This document shows, in pieces, positions 34,503 through 42,794 of a stretch of DNA of 64,000 bases. Source of the DNA: Clostridia bacterium (GTDB lineage Bacteria; Bacillota; Clostridia; Lachnospirales; Lachnospiraceae); the NCBI GenBank assembly GCA_026000755.1, contig BNZC01000006.1, positions 1 to 64,000 on the forward strand, given 5' to 3'. The translations under genes were made by a program, and so were the position numbers. The notes beneath the pieces were generated by a model. That model was not told the DNA's origin. It worked only from the letters and a program-made list of their open reading frames with translations, and did no database searches. Position 1 is the first letter of the stretch, and every line of letters begins with the position of its first letter.

Positions 34503-35167
34503 CGAATATTATTGATTTAAGTATACGAGAGAAAGTGTATAAGAAAAAGAAGACGCAGCTTTCAATCTTGAATAATTTTAAACTTGAAGTTAAAGCTGGT
34601 GAAAAAATTGCCATTGTTGGAGAATCTGGAGTAGGAAAAAGTTCTTTGCTAAATATTATTGGATTGCTCGATACAGATTATAGTGGTGAATATACTCTTT
34701 TTGGTTCGCTAACTGATAACTTACACGCAAGTGAGTTAGCGCAATGGCGAAATCAAAAAGTTGGTTTTGTCCTTCAAGAGTCAGCATTAATCGATTCTTT
34801 GACGATTGAAGAAAATATCAAACTACCTTTATTTTATGCAGGAACTGAAAAAAATTTTTTTGAGCCAGAGTATTTTGAAAATGTAATTAATGCAATTGAG
34901 ATTAAATCTATATTAAAAAAGAAGCCACTTGAATGTTCTGGTGGGGAAAAATCCAGAGCGGTGTTTGCTAGAGGAATAATTATGAAACCTCAAATTATCT
35001 TATCTGATGAACCCACGGCATCTTTGGATGTGGAGAATAGAGAAAGAATTATAAATTTACTTTTTAAGATGAATGAAGAATTTAAGACTACTATTATTAC
35101 TGTAACTCATGACTTGGAAGTGGCTAACCGTCATGATAAAGTAGTTCATCTTGAAAGGAGCAAATAA
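34499..35167 (+). CDS. MacB/LolD-type ABC ATPase
   Basis: The 222-residue ATPase has Walker A GESGVGKSS, Q-loop FVLQESAL, signature CSGGEKSRAVFARG (Cys for the usual Leu), Walker B IILSDEPTASLD and switch His in VTHDLE. It matches the LolD/MacB/BceA-type ATPases that pair with FtsX-like permeases. The stop is followed one base later by the start of a small truncated ORF. Confidence 0.85.
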   Translation: MTNIIDLSIREKVYKKKKTQLSILNNFKLEVKAGEKIAIVGESGVGKSSLLNIIGLLDTDYSGEYTLFGSLTDNLHASELAQWRNQKVGFVLQESALIDSLTIEENIKLPLFYAGTEKNFFEPEYFENVINAIEIKSILKKKPLECSGGEKSRAVFARGIIMKPQIILSDEPTASLDVENRERIINLLFKMNEEFKTTIITVTHDLEVANRHDKVVHLERSK

Positions 35168-35168
35168 A

Positions 35169-35330
35169 ATGTTTTTTTTTGTAATGGTTATTTCGATGTT
35201 AATAGGTATATTTTTAATTGCTTTTGGAATTTCTCATAGAAAGAGTAAGTTTTGGTATAAAATCTCTATTGAATATGCTATACTTAATATGACAAATAAA
35301 GCTTGCAATATATCCTTCCGTAAGGTATAA
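35169..35330 (+). pseudogene. Small membrane protein probably cut by the IS element
   Basis: ATG 35169 lies directly after the ATPase stop. The first ~40 codons (VMVISMLIGIFLIAFGISHR) form a membrane helix and basic tail in the same AT-rich style as the operon. The last ~13 codons fall in sequence that looks like the left end of the IS3-family element, so the original gene probably continued. Confidence 0.45.
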
Positions 35331-35331
35331 T
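35303..35331 (+). promoter_or_regulatory. IS promoter
   Basis: TTGCAA (35303-35308), 17 bases, TATAAT (35326-35331), 27 bases before orfA. Confidence 0.65.
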
Positions 35332-35357
35332 AAAAACATCGTATGGAGGAAATGAAA

Positions 35358-35648
35358 ATGTCAGATACAAAAAAGAAACAGCCCGTTTATACGGACGAGT
35401 TTAAGACACAGTTAGTACAAATCGTAAAATCAGGAAGAAAGGCTACCGAAGTGGCAAGAGAATACGGTCTGTCACATAGCTCTCTGCTAAATTGGTGCAA
35501 AATGTCAGAGCAAAGCGGAAGCTTCCGCCTTGCGGACAACCGAAGCGAAGCGGAGAAGGAACGGATAGAACTCCGCAAGAAAAATCGTCAGCTGGAAATG
35601 GAACTTGATGTTCTAAAAAAAGCCATGGTGATAATGTCAAAACAATGA
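35358..35648 (+). CDS. IS3-family transposase OrfA (HTH)
   Basis: I choose ATG 35358, 6-8 bases after GGAGGA, giving 96 residues. The N-terminal helix-turn-helix reads VKSGRKATEVAREYGLSHSS LLNW and binds the element ends. The C-terminal leucine-zipper region (ERIELRKKNRQLEMELDVLK) mediates dimerisation. A run of seven A followed by G (in CTAAAAAAAGCC, about 35613-35624) near the end is a likely programmed -1 slippage site. Slippage there would fuse OrfA with OrfB into the active transposase. Confidence 0.88.
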   Translation: MSDTKKKQPVYTDEFKTQLVQIVKSGRKATEVAREYGLSHSSLLNWCKMSEQSGSFRLADNRSEAEKERIELRKKNRQLEMELDVLKKAMVIMSKQ

Positions 35649-36538
35649 GCAACGCAGACAAGGCAGCCATTGTCACCGCACTAAAGTCAAAGTACAGTAT
35701 AACAGGACTTTGCAAATGCCTTGGATTGGCTCGAACCCTTTATTATTACGAAGCTCACCCACGAAAACCTGATACAGAGGCTGAAAACGAAGTCATTGCC
35801 ATCTTTCATGCAAGCAGAAAAAACTACGGACAGGTGAAGATACAACAGAAAATGCGTCGGAAAGGCTATGTGATCTCCAGGCATCGGATTGGCTGTATTA
35901 TGACGAAATACGGCTTAGTATCCAGTTATTGCTTAAGACGCCACAAACAAAAGTCTGCACCGGTAAACAACGACTGCACGGGCAATAAGCTAGAACGAAA
36001 TTTCAAAGATAAACAGCCTTTGGAAGTAGTGGTATCCGACCTGACCTATGTAGATGTGAATAAGAAATGGCATTACATCTGCCTACTGGTAGAATTATCC
36101 CACCGAGAGATCATAGGTCATGCGGCAGGTGCATACAAAGATGCCGAACTTGTAAGGCAGGCATTTTATTCCGTGAAAGAAGACTTGAGGAACATTGGAC
36201 TGTTTCATACAGACCGAGGCTCTGAATTTAAGAACGAAATAATAGAAGCGATTTTGAAGACGTTTGGGATAGAACGTTCGCTGAGCCGGAAAGGAACACC
36301 CATCGACAATGCAGTAGTCGAGTCAATGTACGACATTGTAAAAACTGAGTTTGTATATGGCGAAACATTTGAAAGCCTACAAGATTTGCAGCAAAAATTA
36401 GATGAGTGGGTATGGTGGTACAACAACGAAAGAATACATGGTTCCTTAAATTTCATGACACCAAAAGAAAGCAGGCAAAAGCAGAAAATAGGTGTAAAAT
36501 CGGAAGTATGCCTGACTGTCATAACAGATGCAGAGTAA
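35645..36538 (+). CDS. IS3-family transposase OrfB (DDE integrase core)
   Basis: The 297-residue protein overlaps OrfA by 4 bases (ATGA) in the -1 frame. It has an HTH_21 region (ASRKNYGQVKIQQKMRRKGY). The DDE catalytic core follows: first Asp in VVSDLTYV, second in FHTDRGSEF and Glu in NAVVESMYDIVKTE. All three catalytic residues and the normal length are kept, so the element may be active. Confidence 0.92.
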   Translation: MSNADKAAIVTALKSKYSITGLCKCLGLARTLYYYEAHPRKPDTEAENEVIAIFHASRKNYGQVKIQQKMRRKGYVISRHRIGCIMTKYGLVSSYCLRRHKQKSAPVNNDCTGNKLERNFKDKQPLEVVVSDLTYVDVNKKWHYICLLVELSHREIIGHAAGAYKDAELVRQAFYSVKEDLRNIGLFHTDRGSEFKNEIIEAILKTFGIERSLSRKGTPIDNAVVESMYDIVKTEFVYGETFESLQDLQQKLDEWVWWYNNERIHGSLNFMTPKESRQKQKIGVKSEVCLTVITDAE

Positions 36539-36604
36539 AAGAGAAAGAAATAGACAAGCAGAGAGGAGGTGAAAACGGATTAAATGACTGAGGCAAAATA
36601 GGTA

Positions 36605-36656
36605 GTCACGGAATGAATATTATAACAAAAAAATATCACAAAAACTATTGACAAGC
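36605..36656 (-). repeat. Inverted repeat flanking the DUF3990 module, left arm
   Basis: Read on the minus strand, CTTGTCAATAGTTTTTGTGA to CATTCCGT matches the plus strand at 37741-37789 with about 80 percent identity over roughly 50 bases. Confidence 0.7.
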
Positions 36657-36750
36657 CACTTCTTGGTATCAATGAATCGACTTGCTTTCCCGGATTGGAT
36701 GGCATTGGACGATATTTTGGCAGAATATACAACAATAACGAGGTAAACAG

Positions 36751-37284
36751 ATGATACTCTACCACGGCACAACCCACGATTTTACGACGATTGACGTAAC
36801 AAGAGGCAAACCATTTAAGGATTTTGGGAAAGGGTTCTATGCAACAGAGGTGTACGAACACGCCCGCAATCTCGCATTACGCAATCGTGACATTGAACTG
36901 CGCCGTCTTGCACGACGTAGTATAAGCAGAAAGGTTATACCCTGGCTTTATACGTTCGAGTTGGACGAAATAAAACTGAACAATCTAAATGTAAAAAGAT
37001 TCGACGATGCAAACAAAGAATGGGTTCAATTCATCGTCTTGAACCGTACAAATGAAACGCCGCAACACGACTATGATGTCGTAATTGGTGCAACGGCAAA
37101 CGATGTGACTTCGCGTACGGCACAACTCTATATGGCGGGAGAGTTTGGCGAGATTGATAGTGATGAGGCAATAAACTTTTTCCTACGCCGCATACATCCG
37201 GAGCATTTGCCGTGTCAGTTCTTTTTTGGAACACAGCGTGCCGCAAATCTTCTTGTGTTCAAGGAAAGGAGCGTGCTGCAATGA
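36751..37284 (+). CDS. DUF3990 protein, ADP-ribosyltransferase-like
   Basis: The 177-residue protein opens MILYHGTTHDF and continues KDFGKGFYATEVYEHARNLA, the pattern of DUF3990. This family belongs to the ADP-ribosyltransferase clan (a His/Arg-Tyr strand followed by a helix). A possible catalytic Glu lies in AGEFGEIDSDEA. The gene is followed, with a 4-base overlap, by two small DUF3791-type genes. This common three-gene arrangement has the look of a toxin with partner proteins. Target and activity are inferred only. Confidence 0.7.
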   Translation: MILYHGTTHDFTTIDVTRGKPFKDFGKGFYATEVYEHARNLALRNRDIELRRLARRSISRKVIPWLYTFELDEIKLNNLNVKRFDDANKEWVQFIVLNRTNETPQHDYDVVIGATANDVTSRTAQLYMAGEFGEIDSDEAINFFLRRIHPEHLPCQFFFGTQRAANLLVFKERSVLQ

Positions 37285-37523
37285 GAGAAGAAAGTAAGAG
37301 CATAGAATTGTGTCAAGACATACTTGCAACACGATTGACGCAGATAATTGCGAAGCGTGAAAACATTACTCTGACGGAGGCAATACGGAAATTGATGATG
37401 ACCAAAACCTATGACTTGTTGTTGGAGCCGGAATCTTATCTTCATTTGGAAAGTGCGGAGTACATTTTGGATATGTATAACTCGGAGCAATGCGGCGATT
37501 GGGAACATTGGACGGAGGTGTAA
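37281..37523 (+). CDS. DUF3791-like partner protein 1
   Basis: ATG 37281 overlaps the DUF3990 stop (ATGA) and follows AAAGGAGCGTGCTGC. The 80-residue product (ELCQDILATRLTQIIAKREN then LTEAIRKLMMTKTYDLLL) is small and helical, with the ITLTEAIRKL-type pattern of DUF3791-associated proteins. It may neutralise or bind the DUF3990 protein. No DNA-binding motif is certain. Confidence 0.6.
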   Translation: MREESKSIELCQDILATRLTQIIAKRENITLTEAIRKLMMTKTYDLLLEPESYLHLESAEYILDMYNSEQCGDWEHWTEV

Positions 37524-37524
37524 A

Positions 37525-37737
37525 ATGCTAAACCAAGAAACATATCTTCAAATTCAAATATCGAATCTTTATATTCGCAAACATGGCATTACTCCGATGG
37601 ATTATGTAAAGCTTGATGACGAGTGTGATGTGTTGGGATTTTTGCTTGATGGTTACGAACCATTTCACTTAACGGGTGAGCAAGGTGTTTTGCGTGAAGT
37701 CGAGGATTATATTGCGCTTGAACCGGTAAGGAATTGA
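37525..37737 (+). CDS. DUF3791-like partner protein 2
   Basis: I choose ATG 37525, after GGACGGAGGTGTAAA. The 70-residue protein (QIQISNLYIRKHGITPMDYV and a C-terminal EQGVLREVEDY) resembles DUF3791. It starts 2 bases after the preceding stop. The right arm of the inverted repeat begins at its stop codon, so the module ends here. Confidence 0.6.
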   Translation: MLNQETYLQIQISNLYIRKHGITPMDYVKLDDECDVLGFLLDGYEPFHLTGEQGVLREVEDYIALEPVRN

Positions 37738-37740
37738 GTG

Positions 37741-37890
37741 ACTTGTCAATAGTTTTTATGACATTTCTTTATTGTAATACCCATTCCGTATTTATTGAAA
37801 TATTATTTATGAGTGGATTGGTAGGATTGTTTTTATATATTCGTTTGTTTATCGCTTTAATTAAAACATTAAACATGATTAGAGAAAATC
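37741..37890 (+). pseudogene. Inverted-repeat right arm and O-antigen-ligase-like fragment
   Basis: Bases 37741-37789 are the right arm of the inverted repeat. In frame, the sequence reads NTHSVFIEILFMSGLVGLFL and YIRLFIALIKT, similar to the conserved end of Wzy/O-antigen ligase membrane proteins. It has no start and runs into another fragment. The assignment rests on this short stretch only. Confidence 0.35.
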
Positions 37891-38187
37891 GTGTATACCC
37901 AGTCAGATTGCGGTCGTTGGTGGGGGACGAATCCGAATCGTCGCACCGAGCAGGAGATTGATTTGCTGGCATATAGCAAGGACAAAACCCATGCAATATT
38001 TTGCGAATGCAAATGGACAAATGCGAAGATGAGCGAGAGTATCATTGATGTGCTGATTGAAAAAAGTGAGATGTTCGGCTATGAGAAAAATTATTATTAT
38101 CTTTTCTCAAAAAGCGGATTCACTTCTGCTACACAGAAAAAATCGAGCGATAACATTCGATTGATTGCTTTTGATGATATGTTTTAG
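37891..38187 (+). pseudogene. C-terminal fragment of an archaeal-ATPase-like DUF234 protein
   Basis: The frame reads GRWWGTNPNRRTEQEIDLLA and FCECKWTNAKM, then LIEKSEMFGYEKNYYYLFSK. This is the restriction-endonuclease-like DUF234 domain found at the end of AAA ATPases of the archaeal ATPase family. The E-D-ExK-type residues (EID, ECK) are visible. The ATPase part is missing, so this is a remnant. Confidence 0.7.
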
Positions 38188-38251
38188 ACTTTTTTCGGAG
38201 AATGGAAAGCGAGGCTATGGAGCAAATGGTAATATTTTAGCCCGGTAGCCA

Positions 38252-38737
38252 CTAATGCCGCACCCCCTGAATATGCAAAAAGCGAGCCACGGAATAGTAA
38301 TAGGTATCCAATCTACGATTTTGAGAATCGTCTGTGTGGGCGCAAACTAAAATGGTATGATCAATGAACCCGCTCACCAATAAGGCATGATAGAAAACAC
38401 CGTTTTCATTGCCCAGTTGTATCACATCTCCAATCTCCGCCGCTTCCGCCGGAATCTGCCTTGCATAAGGCCCTCGTCCTTTATTGTTTATCATAAAGTC
38501 GTAAAAATAAAACACAGAAGTCCAAGACGGCGCACGATGTTTCGGTGAATGATAATACCAACCCTCAGAAGTGTTTTCGTTCATCACACCACTTCCGGCA
38601 TAGACACATTGAGAAATAAAATTTGTACAGTCCCCTCCGCTTCCGGTAAAATTAAAATACTGCGGATTTCTGCCCAAAGCCCAAGTCATTGCGTATTCAT
38701 AGGCTTTTTGTCTGTCATATGGTTTTTCTGTAAGCAT
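38252..38737 (-). CDS. Amidase_6-domain protein
   Basis: I prefer ATG 38737, preceded by GCAGGAGCC, giving 161 residues; a longer start 39 bases upstream has no such site. The sequence has YAMTWALGRNP, GGDCTNFISQCVYAGSGVMN with the candidate catalytic Cys, and VFYHALLVSGF with the His. This matches the Amidase_6 family of papain/NlpC-like folds, often acting on cell-wall peptides. There is no signal peptide or membrane helix. It stands alone on the minus strand. Confidence 0.75.
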   Translation of the reverse strand: MLTEKPYDRQKAYEYAMTWALGRNPQYFNFTGSGGDCTNFISQCVYAGSGVMNENTSEGWYYHSPKHRAPSWTSVFYFYDFMINNKGRGPYARQIPAEAAEIGDVIQLGNENGVFYHALLVSGFIDHTILVCAHTDDSQNRRLDTYYYSVARFLHIQGVRH

Positions 38738-38942
38738 AAGCGGCTCCTGCTTTGCTCTTTTGGTTATTATATGCAAAAATAAAATTTATTTCATGCTTTT
38801 GATGTGAATTTTTTTGTTTTAGGACTTGCCTTCAAAGGAAAAATAAGGTAAAATAAAGAATACAATTTGGATTTTGAGAGGAAATGGTTACGTCTGTATC
38901 TGTAGTTATGAAAATCATGTAAAACACGGAAGGAAAACAAAC

Positions 38943-41357
38943 ATGAAGAACAAAAAACAAACAAAAAGAATTCTGGCAATTTTCTTAACAGTGGCACTTA
39001 GTGTCGGCTTCCTGCCGTTTACAGGGTTTTTAAGCTCTGCGGACACTGCAAATGTTCCGAATATGGACTCAAAGATCAAAGTGACTTATTCTACCAACGG
39101 TACAATCAGCGGAATTGCCAAACTGAATAACGCTAGTGATCCGGAAGTTTTGGGAGCACTCAAGACGTTTTTAGGAACAACTCTTTCGGGAAAAAACATC
39201 ACATACGCAAAAGAAGCTTTTAAGAACTCCGGACTCTCCGGCACAATTGACGTGGACGATTTACTAAGTCCAATCGGTACCACTACCTTTGAAGCATACG
39301 CATTCCAAGGTTCGCAAATAACTGCCTTTTATAACATCAAAGATTCGAACAAACTTACTTTCAAACCCAATGCTTTGTCCGGATTTTCCGGGACAGCATT
39401 TGACAAAACTTGGCTGAAAGGCAATGTGGTACCTAAGAACCTCTTGAACGGTGCATCATCCATTACCTCCGCAGATCTTACGGATATTGATATAGTGAGA
39501 GCAGATGCATTCAAAGGAACCGGCATAGGTAGTTTGACTATTCCAAGCGGCCTACAGGTTGATACAAATGCATCGGGTCAGAGTCCGTTTGCAGGCATAC
39601 CAAACCTAAAAAACGTAACTTTCGGCACGACTACAGGACGCATTGACGGAGATGGTACGGTAAAAGTTGATACAATAATTTCAAGCAAGGTACTTAAAAA
39701 TGTTAGTAGTGTTCAAACCGTTAAAATTTCGCTGCCAAGCTATGGCAAAGGATATACGCCGCCTACGGACTACGTTCTGGGGAGTCCCACGAATGGAACT
39801 TCCGGGGAAGAGAAGAGTGGAGGTTATGTATATATCGATGCGGAAGCTTTCTACGGTACTACGAACCTGTCGCGCATAGACATACCTGCTGCAGGTGATA
39901 TGGACGAGATCGGCAATTTTTATGGCTTTCAGGAACCACAGGTTGGCGTGAATGCCTTTGTGAATACGCCAAACTTGACCATTTATTCTTCCATCAACCA
40001 AGGGGATTCAAATAATGCCAGATCTGTTGCAGAGATGAAACGTGCAAAAGGAGGCTTGGTTAGTCCGTCGAATTTGACGGCAGCACGTATTCTTGACGAA
40101 GCGGAGAGACAAATCAACTGGGATTTGATCAAAACAAGTGCCAGTCTTAACACTGCATGGAGACCGAATAATCGTACACAGAATGAAGTGACAAACAACC
40201 TTAATTTGCCTACGACGATTTCAGCATTAGGACAGGCGGTTGAAGTTATCTGGTCAACTACAGGACCTGTTTCAGCATCGGGTATTGTTATACGACCTAA
40301 TATCGGATCCGGCGCAGCCTCAAGCACCTTGACGGCTACTCTTCGCGTGAACAACGCAGCCTACGGCAGTGCGACCACGAGACAGAAAACGATAGAGGTA
40401 AAAGTCTTGGAAAAGGATGCGGCCGATTACAAGGAGGCCGTGATCTCAGCGGTGAATGCAGTAAACTGGGATTTGATCAAGGCTTCCAACACGAACCAGA
40501 ACGGAGTAGTATATACACTGAACTTACCGACGAGTCTGCAATTCGGAAGCTATGCGTATGATTCCGACACAAGCGCAGAAAAGGCAGAAAAAAAAGGGCG
40601 ATTTTCCGTGGACATTACATGGAGTTCGAACGATACGGCTGTTAGTGTTGCTGCTAAGGATGCAGGGGCGGTTACAAGACCTGCGAAAGGATCTCCCAAT
40701 GCAGTGGTGTATTTAACTGCAAAAATTGTCTCCAAAGACAAGCTCTACACCGATACCGTGACTATCCCTGTAACAGTATTGGCAATTGGTGCGGTGGTTG
40801 ATTCCGGTACCGGTTCGGAGAACCATGTTGTGGGGACCTTAAAGGCTGATGGCAAGCTTTACAACGGCGATACACCTATCGTAAACAAGTTCGTATTCGA
40901 TGGTACGTATACCTACTATGCACAGTTTGACAGCACACCTGCGAGAGGTGGTTGGAACTATCACCCGGACACACGCCAACCCATCTATTTCGATGGAAAT
41001 GGACACGAATTGTTTAATCAGTGGGCGGACTTAAGCAGTGCAGGCGTTATGGGCACCTACTATTTCGGCAACGAAGGTTATTTTTGGAAGAATACATGGA
41101 CCTACAGAAATAATAATCCTGTTTACCTCAACAACAGTGGTGTATTAGAACACAATGGTTGGTTCAGCGATGGCAGGGACTTAGGCTATGCCAATGCAGA
41201 TGGCAGCTTAGTCAATTCGCAGTGGAGCTATGATTCTAAGAACCGTCCGGTATACCTGCACTGGAACGGTATGGTTGCCCGTGGACTCATCACGGATGGC
41301 ATATGGTACTACCACTTAGATTTAACCGACGGGCATATAGTTGGGCAGTTTCAATAA
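38943..41357 (+). CDS. Secreted cell-wall-binding protein with LRR-like and C-terminal aromatic repeats
   Basis: I choose ATG 38943, after GGAAGGAAAACAAAC. The 804-residue product has a signal peptide (KRILAIFLTVALSVGFLPFT). Residues about 70-340 form a BspA-like leucine-rich region with short AFYGTTNL/IDIPA-type units. Two Ig-like 'atrophied' domains follow (NWDLIKTSASL and NWDLIKASNT, each with LNLPT and W-S-T/S). The last ~130 residues hold four to five Trp/Tyr/Gly repeats (GGWNYHPDTRQPIYF, KNTWTYRNNNPVYLN, NSQWSYDSKNRPVYL), a choline-binding-like wall anchor. It is likely displayed on the surface for adhesion or wall binding. Confidence 0.75.
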   Translation: MKNKKQTKRILAIFLTVALSVGFLPFTGFLSSADTANVPNMDSKIKVTYSTNGTISGIAKLNNASDPEVLGALKTFLGTTLSGKNITYAKEAFKNSGLSGTIDVDDLLSPIGTTTFEAYAFQGSQITAFYNIKDSNKLTFKPNALSGFSGTAFDKTWLKGNVVPKNLLNGASSITSADLTDIDIVRADAFKGTGIGSLTIPSGLQVDTNASGQSPFAGIPNLKNVTFGTTTGRIDGDGTVKVDTIISSKVLKNVSSVQTVKISLPSYGKGYTPPTDYVLGSPTNGTSGEEKSGGYVYIDAEAFYGTTNLSRIDIPAAGDMDEIGNFYGFQEPQVGVNAFVNTPNLTIYSSINQGDSNNARSVAEMKRAKGGLVSPSNLTAARILDEAERQINWDLIKTSASLNTAWRPNNRTQNEVTNNLNLPTTISALGQAVEVIWSTTGPVSASGIVIRPNIGSGAASSTLTATLRVNNAAYGSATTRQKTIEVKVLEKDAADYKEAVISAVNAVNWDLIKASNTNQNGVVYTLNLPTSLQFGSYAYDSDTSAEKAEKKGRFSVDITWSSNDTAVSVAAKDAGAVTRPAKGSPNAVVYLTAKIVSKDKLYTDTVTIPVTVLAIGAVVDSGTGSENHVVGTLKADGKLYNGDTPIVNKFVFDGTYTYYAQFDSTPARGGWNYHPDTRQPIYFDGNGHELFNQWADLSSAGVMGTYYFGNEGYFWKNTWTYRNNNPVYLNNSGVLEHNGWFSDGRDLGYANADGSLVNSQWSYDSKNRPVYLHWNGMVARGLITDGIWYYHLDLTDGHIVGQFQ

Positions 41358-41400
41358 TAAGAAATAGCGCCAAGAACAGTAACAATTATGCACGGGACAC

Positions 41401-41452
41401 CTTACCGAACAAAGAACGTTCGGTAAGTATCGCCCTAAAGTACAGGGCTTAA
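41401..41452. repeat. Two-hairpin repeat element, copy B
   Basis: CTTACCGAAC-loop-GTTCGGTAAG and GCCCT-loop-AGGGC; inverted relative to copy A at 22609-22658, with about four differences in 50 bases. It follows the surface-protein gene. Further small stems (AATCGC/GCGATT, TTTTTC/GAAAAA) occur up to 41520. Bases 41358-41773 contain no gene. Confidence 0.8.
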
Positions 41453-41574
41453 TCGCCAAAAACTGCGATTTGGTGCATGAACAATGCGGGTTTTTCTTCG
41501 AAAAACACCTTGCGGAACGGTTACCTCTGAACAGTAACATATGAATCTTTGGAAATTTTCTCTATTTGTTAAGC

Positions 41575-41603
41575 TTGACTATTTCATTTCTTTATGGTAG
41601 AAT
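41575..41603 (+). promoter_or_regulatory. Promoter of rplS transcript
   Basis: TTGACT (41575-41580), 17 bases, TAGAAT (41598-41603). The leader to rplS, about 160 nucleotides, contains GCCCA/TGGGC and CTCTGT/ACAGAG stems. It could hold an L19 autoregulatory leader, though I cannot match it with certainty. Confidence 0.7.
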
Positions 41604-41773
41604 AATTTATTGTGAACAATAATACAGCCCAAGAGATGGGCAAGATACGGATGGTCCTCTGTTACAGAGCCGATTTTTATAAATAAAATAAGAGCAGACA
41701 GTAGTAAAGCTTATTGTCGCTTGGAACTTATCGGTGTAGCAAGAACATCTGACAAATCAGGAGGTTAGTAAGA

Positions 41774-42130
41774 ATGAACGCAACAGAAATTATCCGTAAC
41801 ATCGAAAAGGAACAGCTGAGGGAGAATCCCTTGGTATTTCGCGAAGGCGACACCGTTAAGGTCTATGCGAAGATCAAGGAGGGTAACCGTGAGAGAATAC
41901 AGGTCTTTGAGGGCATTGTATTAAAGAAGCAAGGAACAGGAAGCCGTGCTACATTTACGGTAAGAAAGTCTTCCGGCGGAATCGGCGTAGAAAAGACTTG
42001 GCCCATCCATTCTCCCAACGTGGAGAAGGTAGAGGTTATCAGACGTGGTAAAGCAAGGAGAGCAAAACTGTTCTACTTAAGAGAACGTGTAGGTAAGAGG
42101 GCGAAAGTTCGGGAACGTGTAACAAAGTAA
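41774..42130 (+). CDS. rplS: 50S ribosomal protein L19
   Basis: The 118-residue protein has the L19 pattern: [60 protein letters not shown] and a basic tail ending RERVTK. It sits at the interface of the ribosomal subunits. ATG 41774 follows CAGGAGGTTAGTAAGA. It starts the housekeeping block that continues with lepB and rbgA. Confidence 0.98.
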   Translation: MNATEIIRNIEKEQLRENPLVFREGDTVKVYAKIKEGNRERIQVFEGIVLKKQGTGSRATFTVRKSSGGIGVEKTWPIHSPNVEKVEVIRRGKARRAKLFYLRERVGKRAKVRERVTK

Positions 42131-42141
42131 TCATACAAAGG

Positions 42142-42168
42142 GGCTGTTGCAAGAGTGCAGCAGCCTTA
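42142..42168 (+). terminator. Terminator after rplS
   Basis: GGCTGTTGC (42142-42150) pairs with GCAGCAGCC (42157-42165), followed by TTATT. The U-run is short, so read-through into lepB is plausible. Confidence 0.65.
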
Positions 42169-42209
42169 TTGTTACTTAAATAGGTGATAACGAATAGGAA
42201 AGACGATAA

Positions 42210-42794
42210 GTGCGAAACAGAAAAAGACGCTATAGGCGACCCCGTTCCGGAGATAAGAACGGCGGGCGCATCGTAAAAGAAGTGGCAATTTGGGCAGGAG
42301 AAATACTGATTGTCATAGCTCTTGCCGGCATTTTGGTTTATTTTTTTGGGGTTCGTGTGCCGGTGACAGGGCAATCCATGTATCCTGTTTTGGATAATGG
42401 AGATCAGGTGTTGGTAAACCGTTTTATCCCTCACCTCATTCAGCCAAAAGCAAATGACATCATTGCTTTTTTACCAAATGGCAATCAGCAATCCCACTAC
42501 TCCATCAAGCGTGTGATCGCTGTTCCCGGGGATACGGTGCAAATAAAGGACGGAAAGATTTACGTCAATGACGAGCTGTTTGTAGATGTGAATCCTCGCC
42601 CCCTCATTGAAAATGCCTATCTGGCGGAGGAGCCTGTTACCGTAGGCGAAGATGAATACTTTGTGTTGGGAGACAACCGAAACAGCAGTGAGGACAGTCG
42701 TTACGCCAATATTGGAAATATAAAAAGGGAATATATCAAGGGAAAGGCATGGTTTATCATTGCGCCTTTCACGAAAATTGGGGGCTTAAAGTAA
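42210..42794 (+). CDS. lepB: Signal peptidase I (first copy)
   Basis: GTG 42210 has AGGAAAGACG upstream. The 194-residue protein has a basic N-terminus and one membrane helix (ILIVIALAGILVYFFGV). The catalytic Ser is in VTGQSMYP and Lys in SIKRVIAVPGD. Box E is VLGDNRNSSEDSR. It removes signal peptides from secreted proteins. The stop overlaps the rbgA start. Confidence 0.93.
   Translation: MRNRKRRYRRPRSGDKNGGRIVKEVAIWAGEILIVIALAGILVYFFGVRVPVTGQSMYPVLDNGDQVLVNRFIPHLIQPKANDIIAFLPNGNQQSHYSIKRVIAVPGDTVQIKDGKIYVNDELFVDVNPRPLIENAYLAEEPVTVGEDEYFVLGDNRNSSEDSRYANIGNIKREYIKGKAWFIIAPFTKIGGLK

Larger units (their letters stand above)
35290..36600 (+). mobile_element. IS3-family insertion sequence (orfA/orfB)
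   Basis: The element contains an orfA/orfB pair in the typical -1 relation, with a promoter just upstream of orfA. I could not identify matching terminal inverted repeats, so the limits are approximate. It separates the AT-rich exporter operon from the DUF3990 module. Confidence 0.8.

Noticed and set aside
35290-36600. Exact IS ends
   Set aside because: I compared about 60 bases on each side and found no convincing terminal inverted repeats, so only approximate limits are given.
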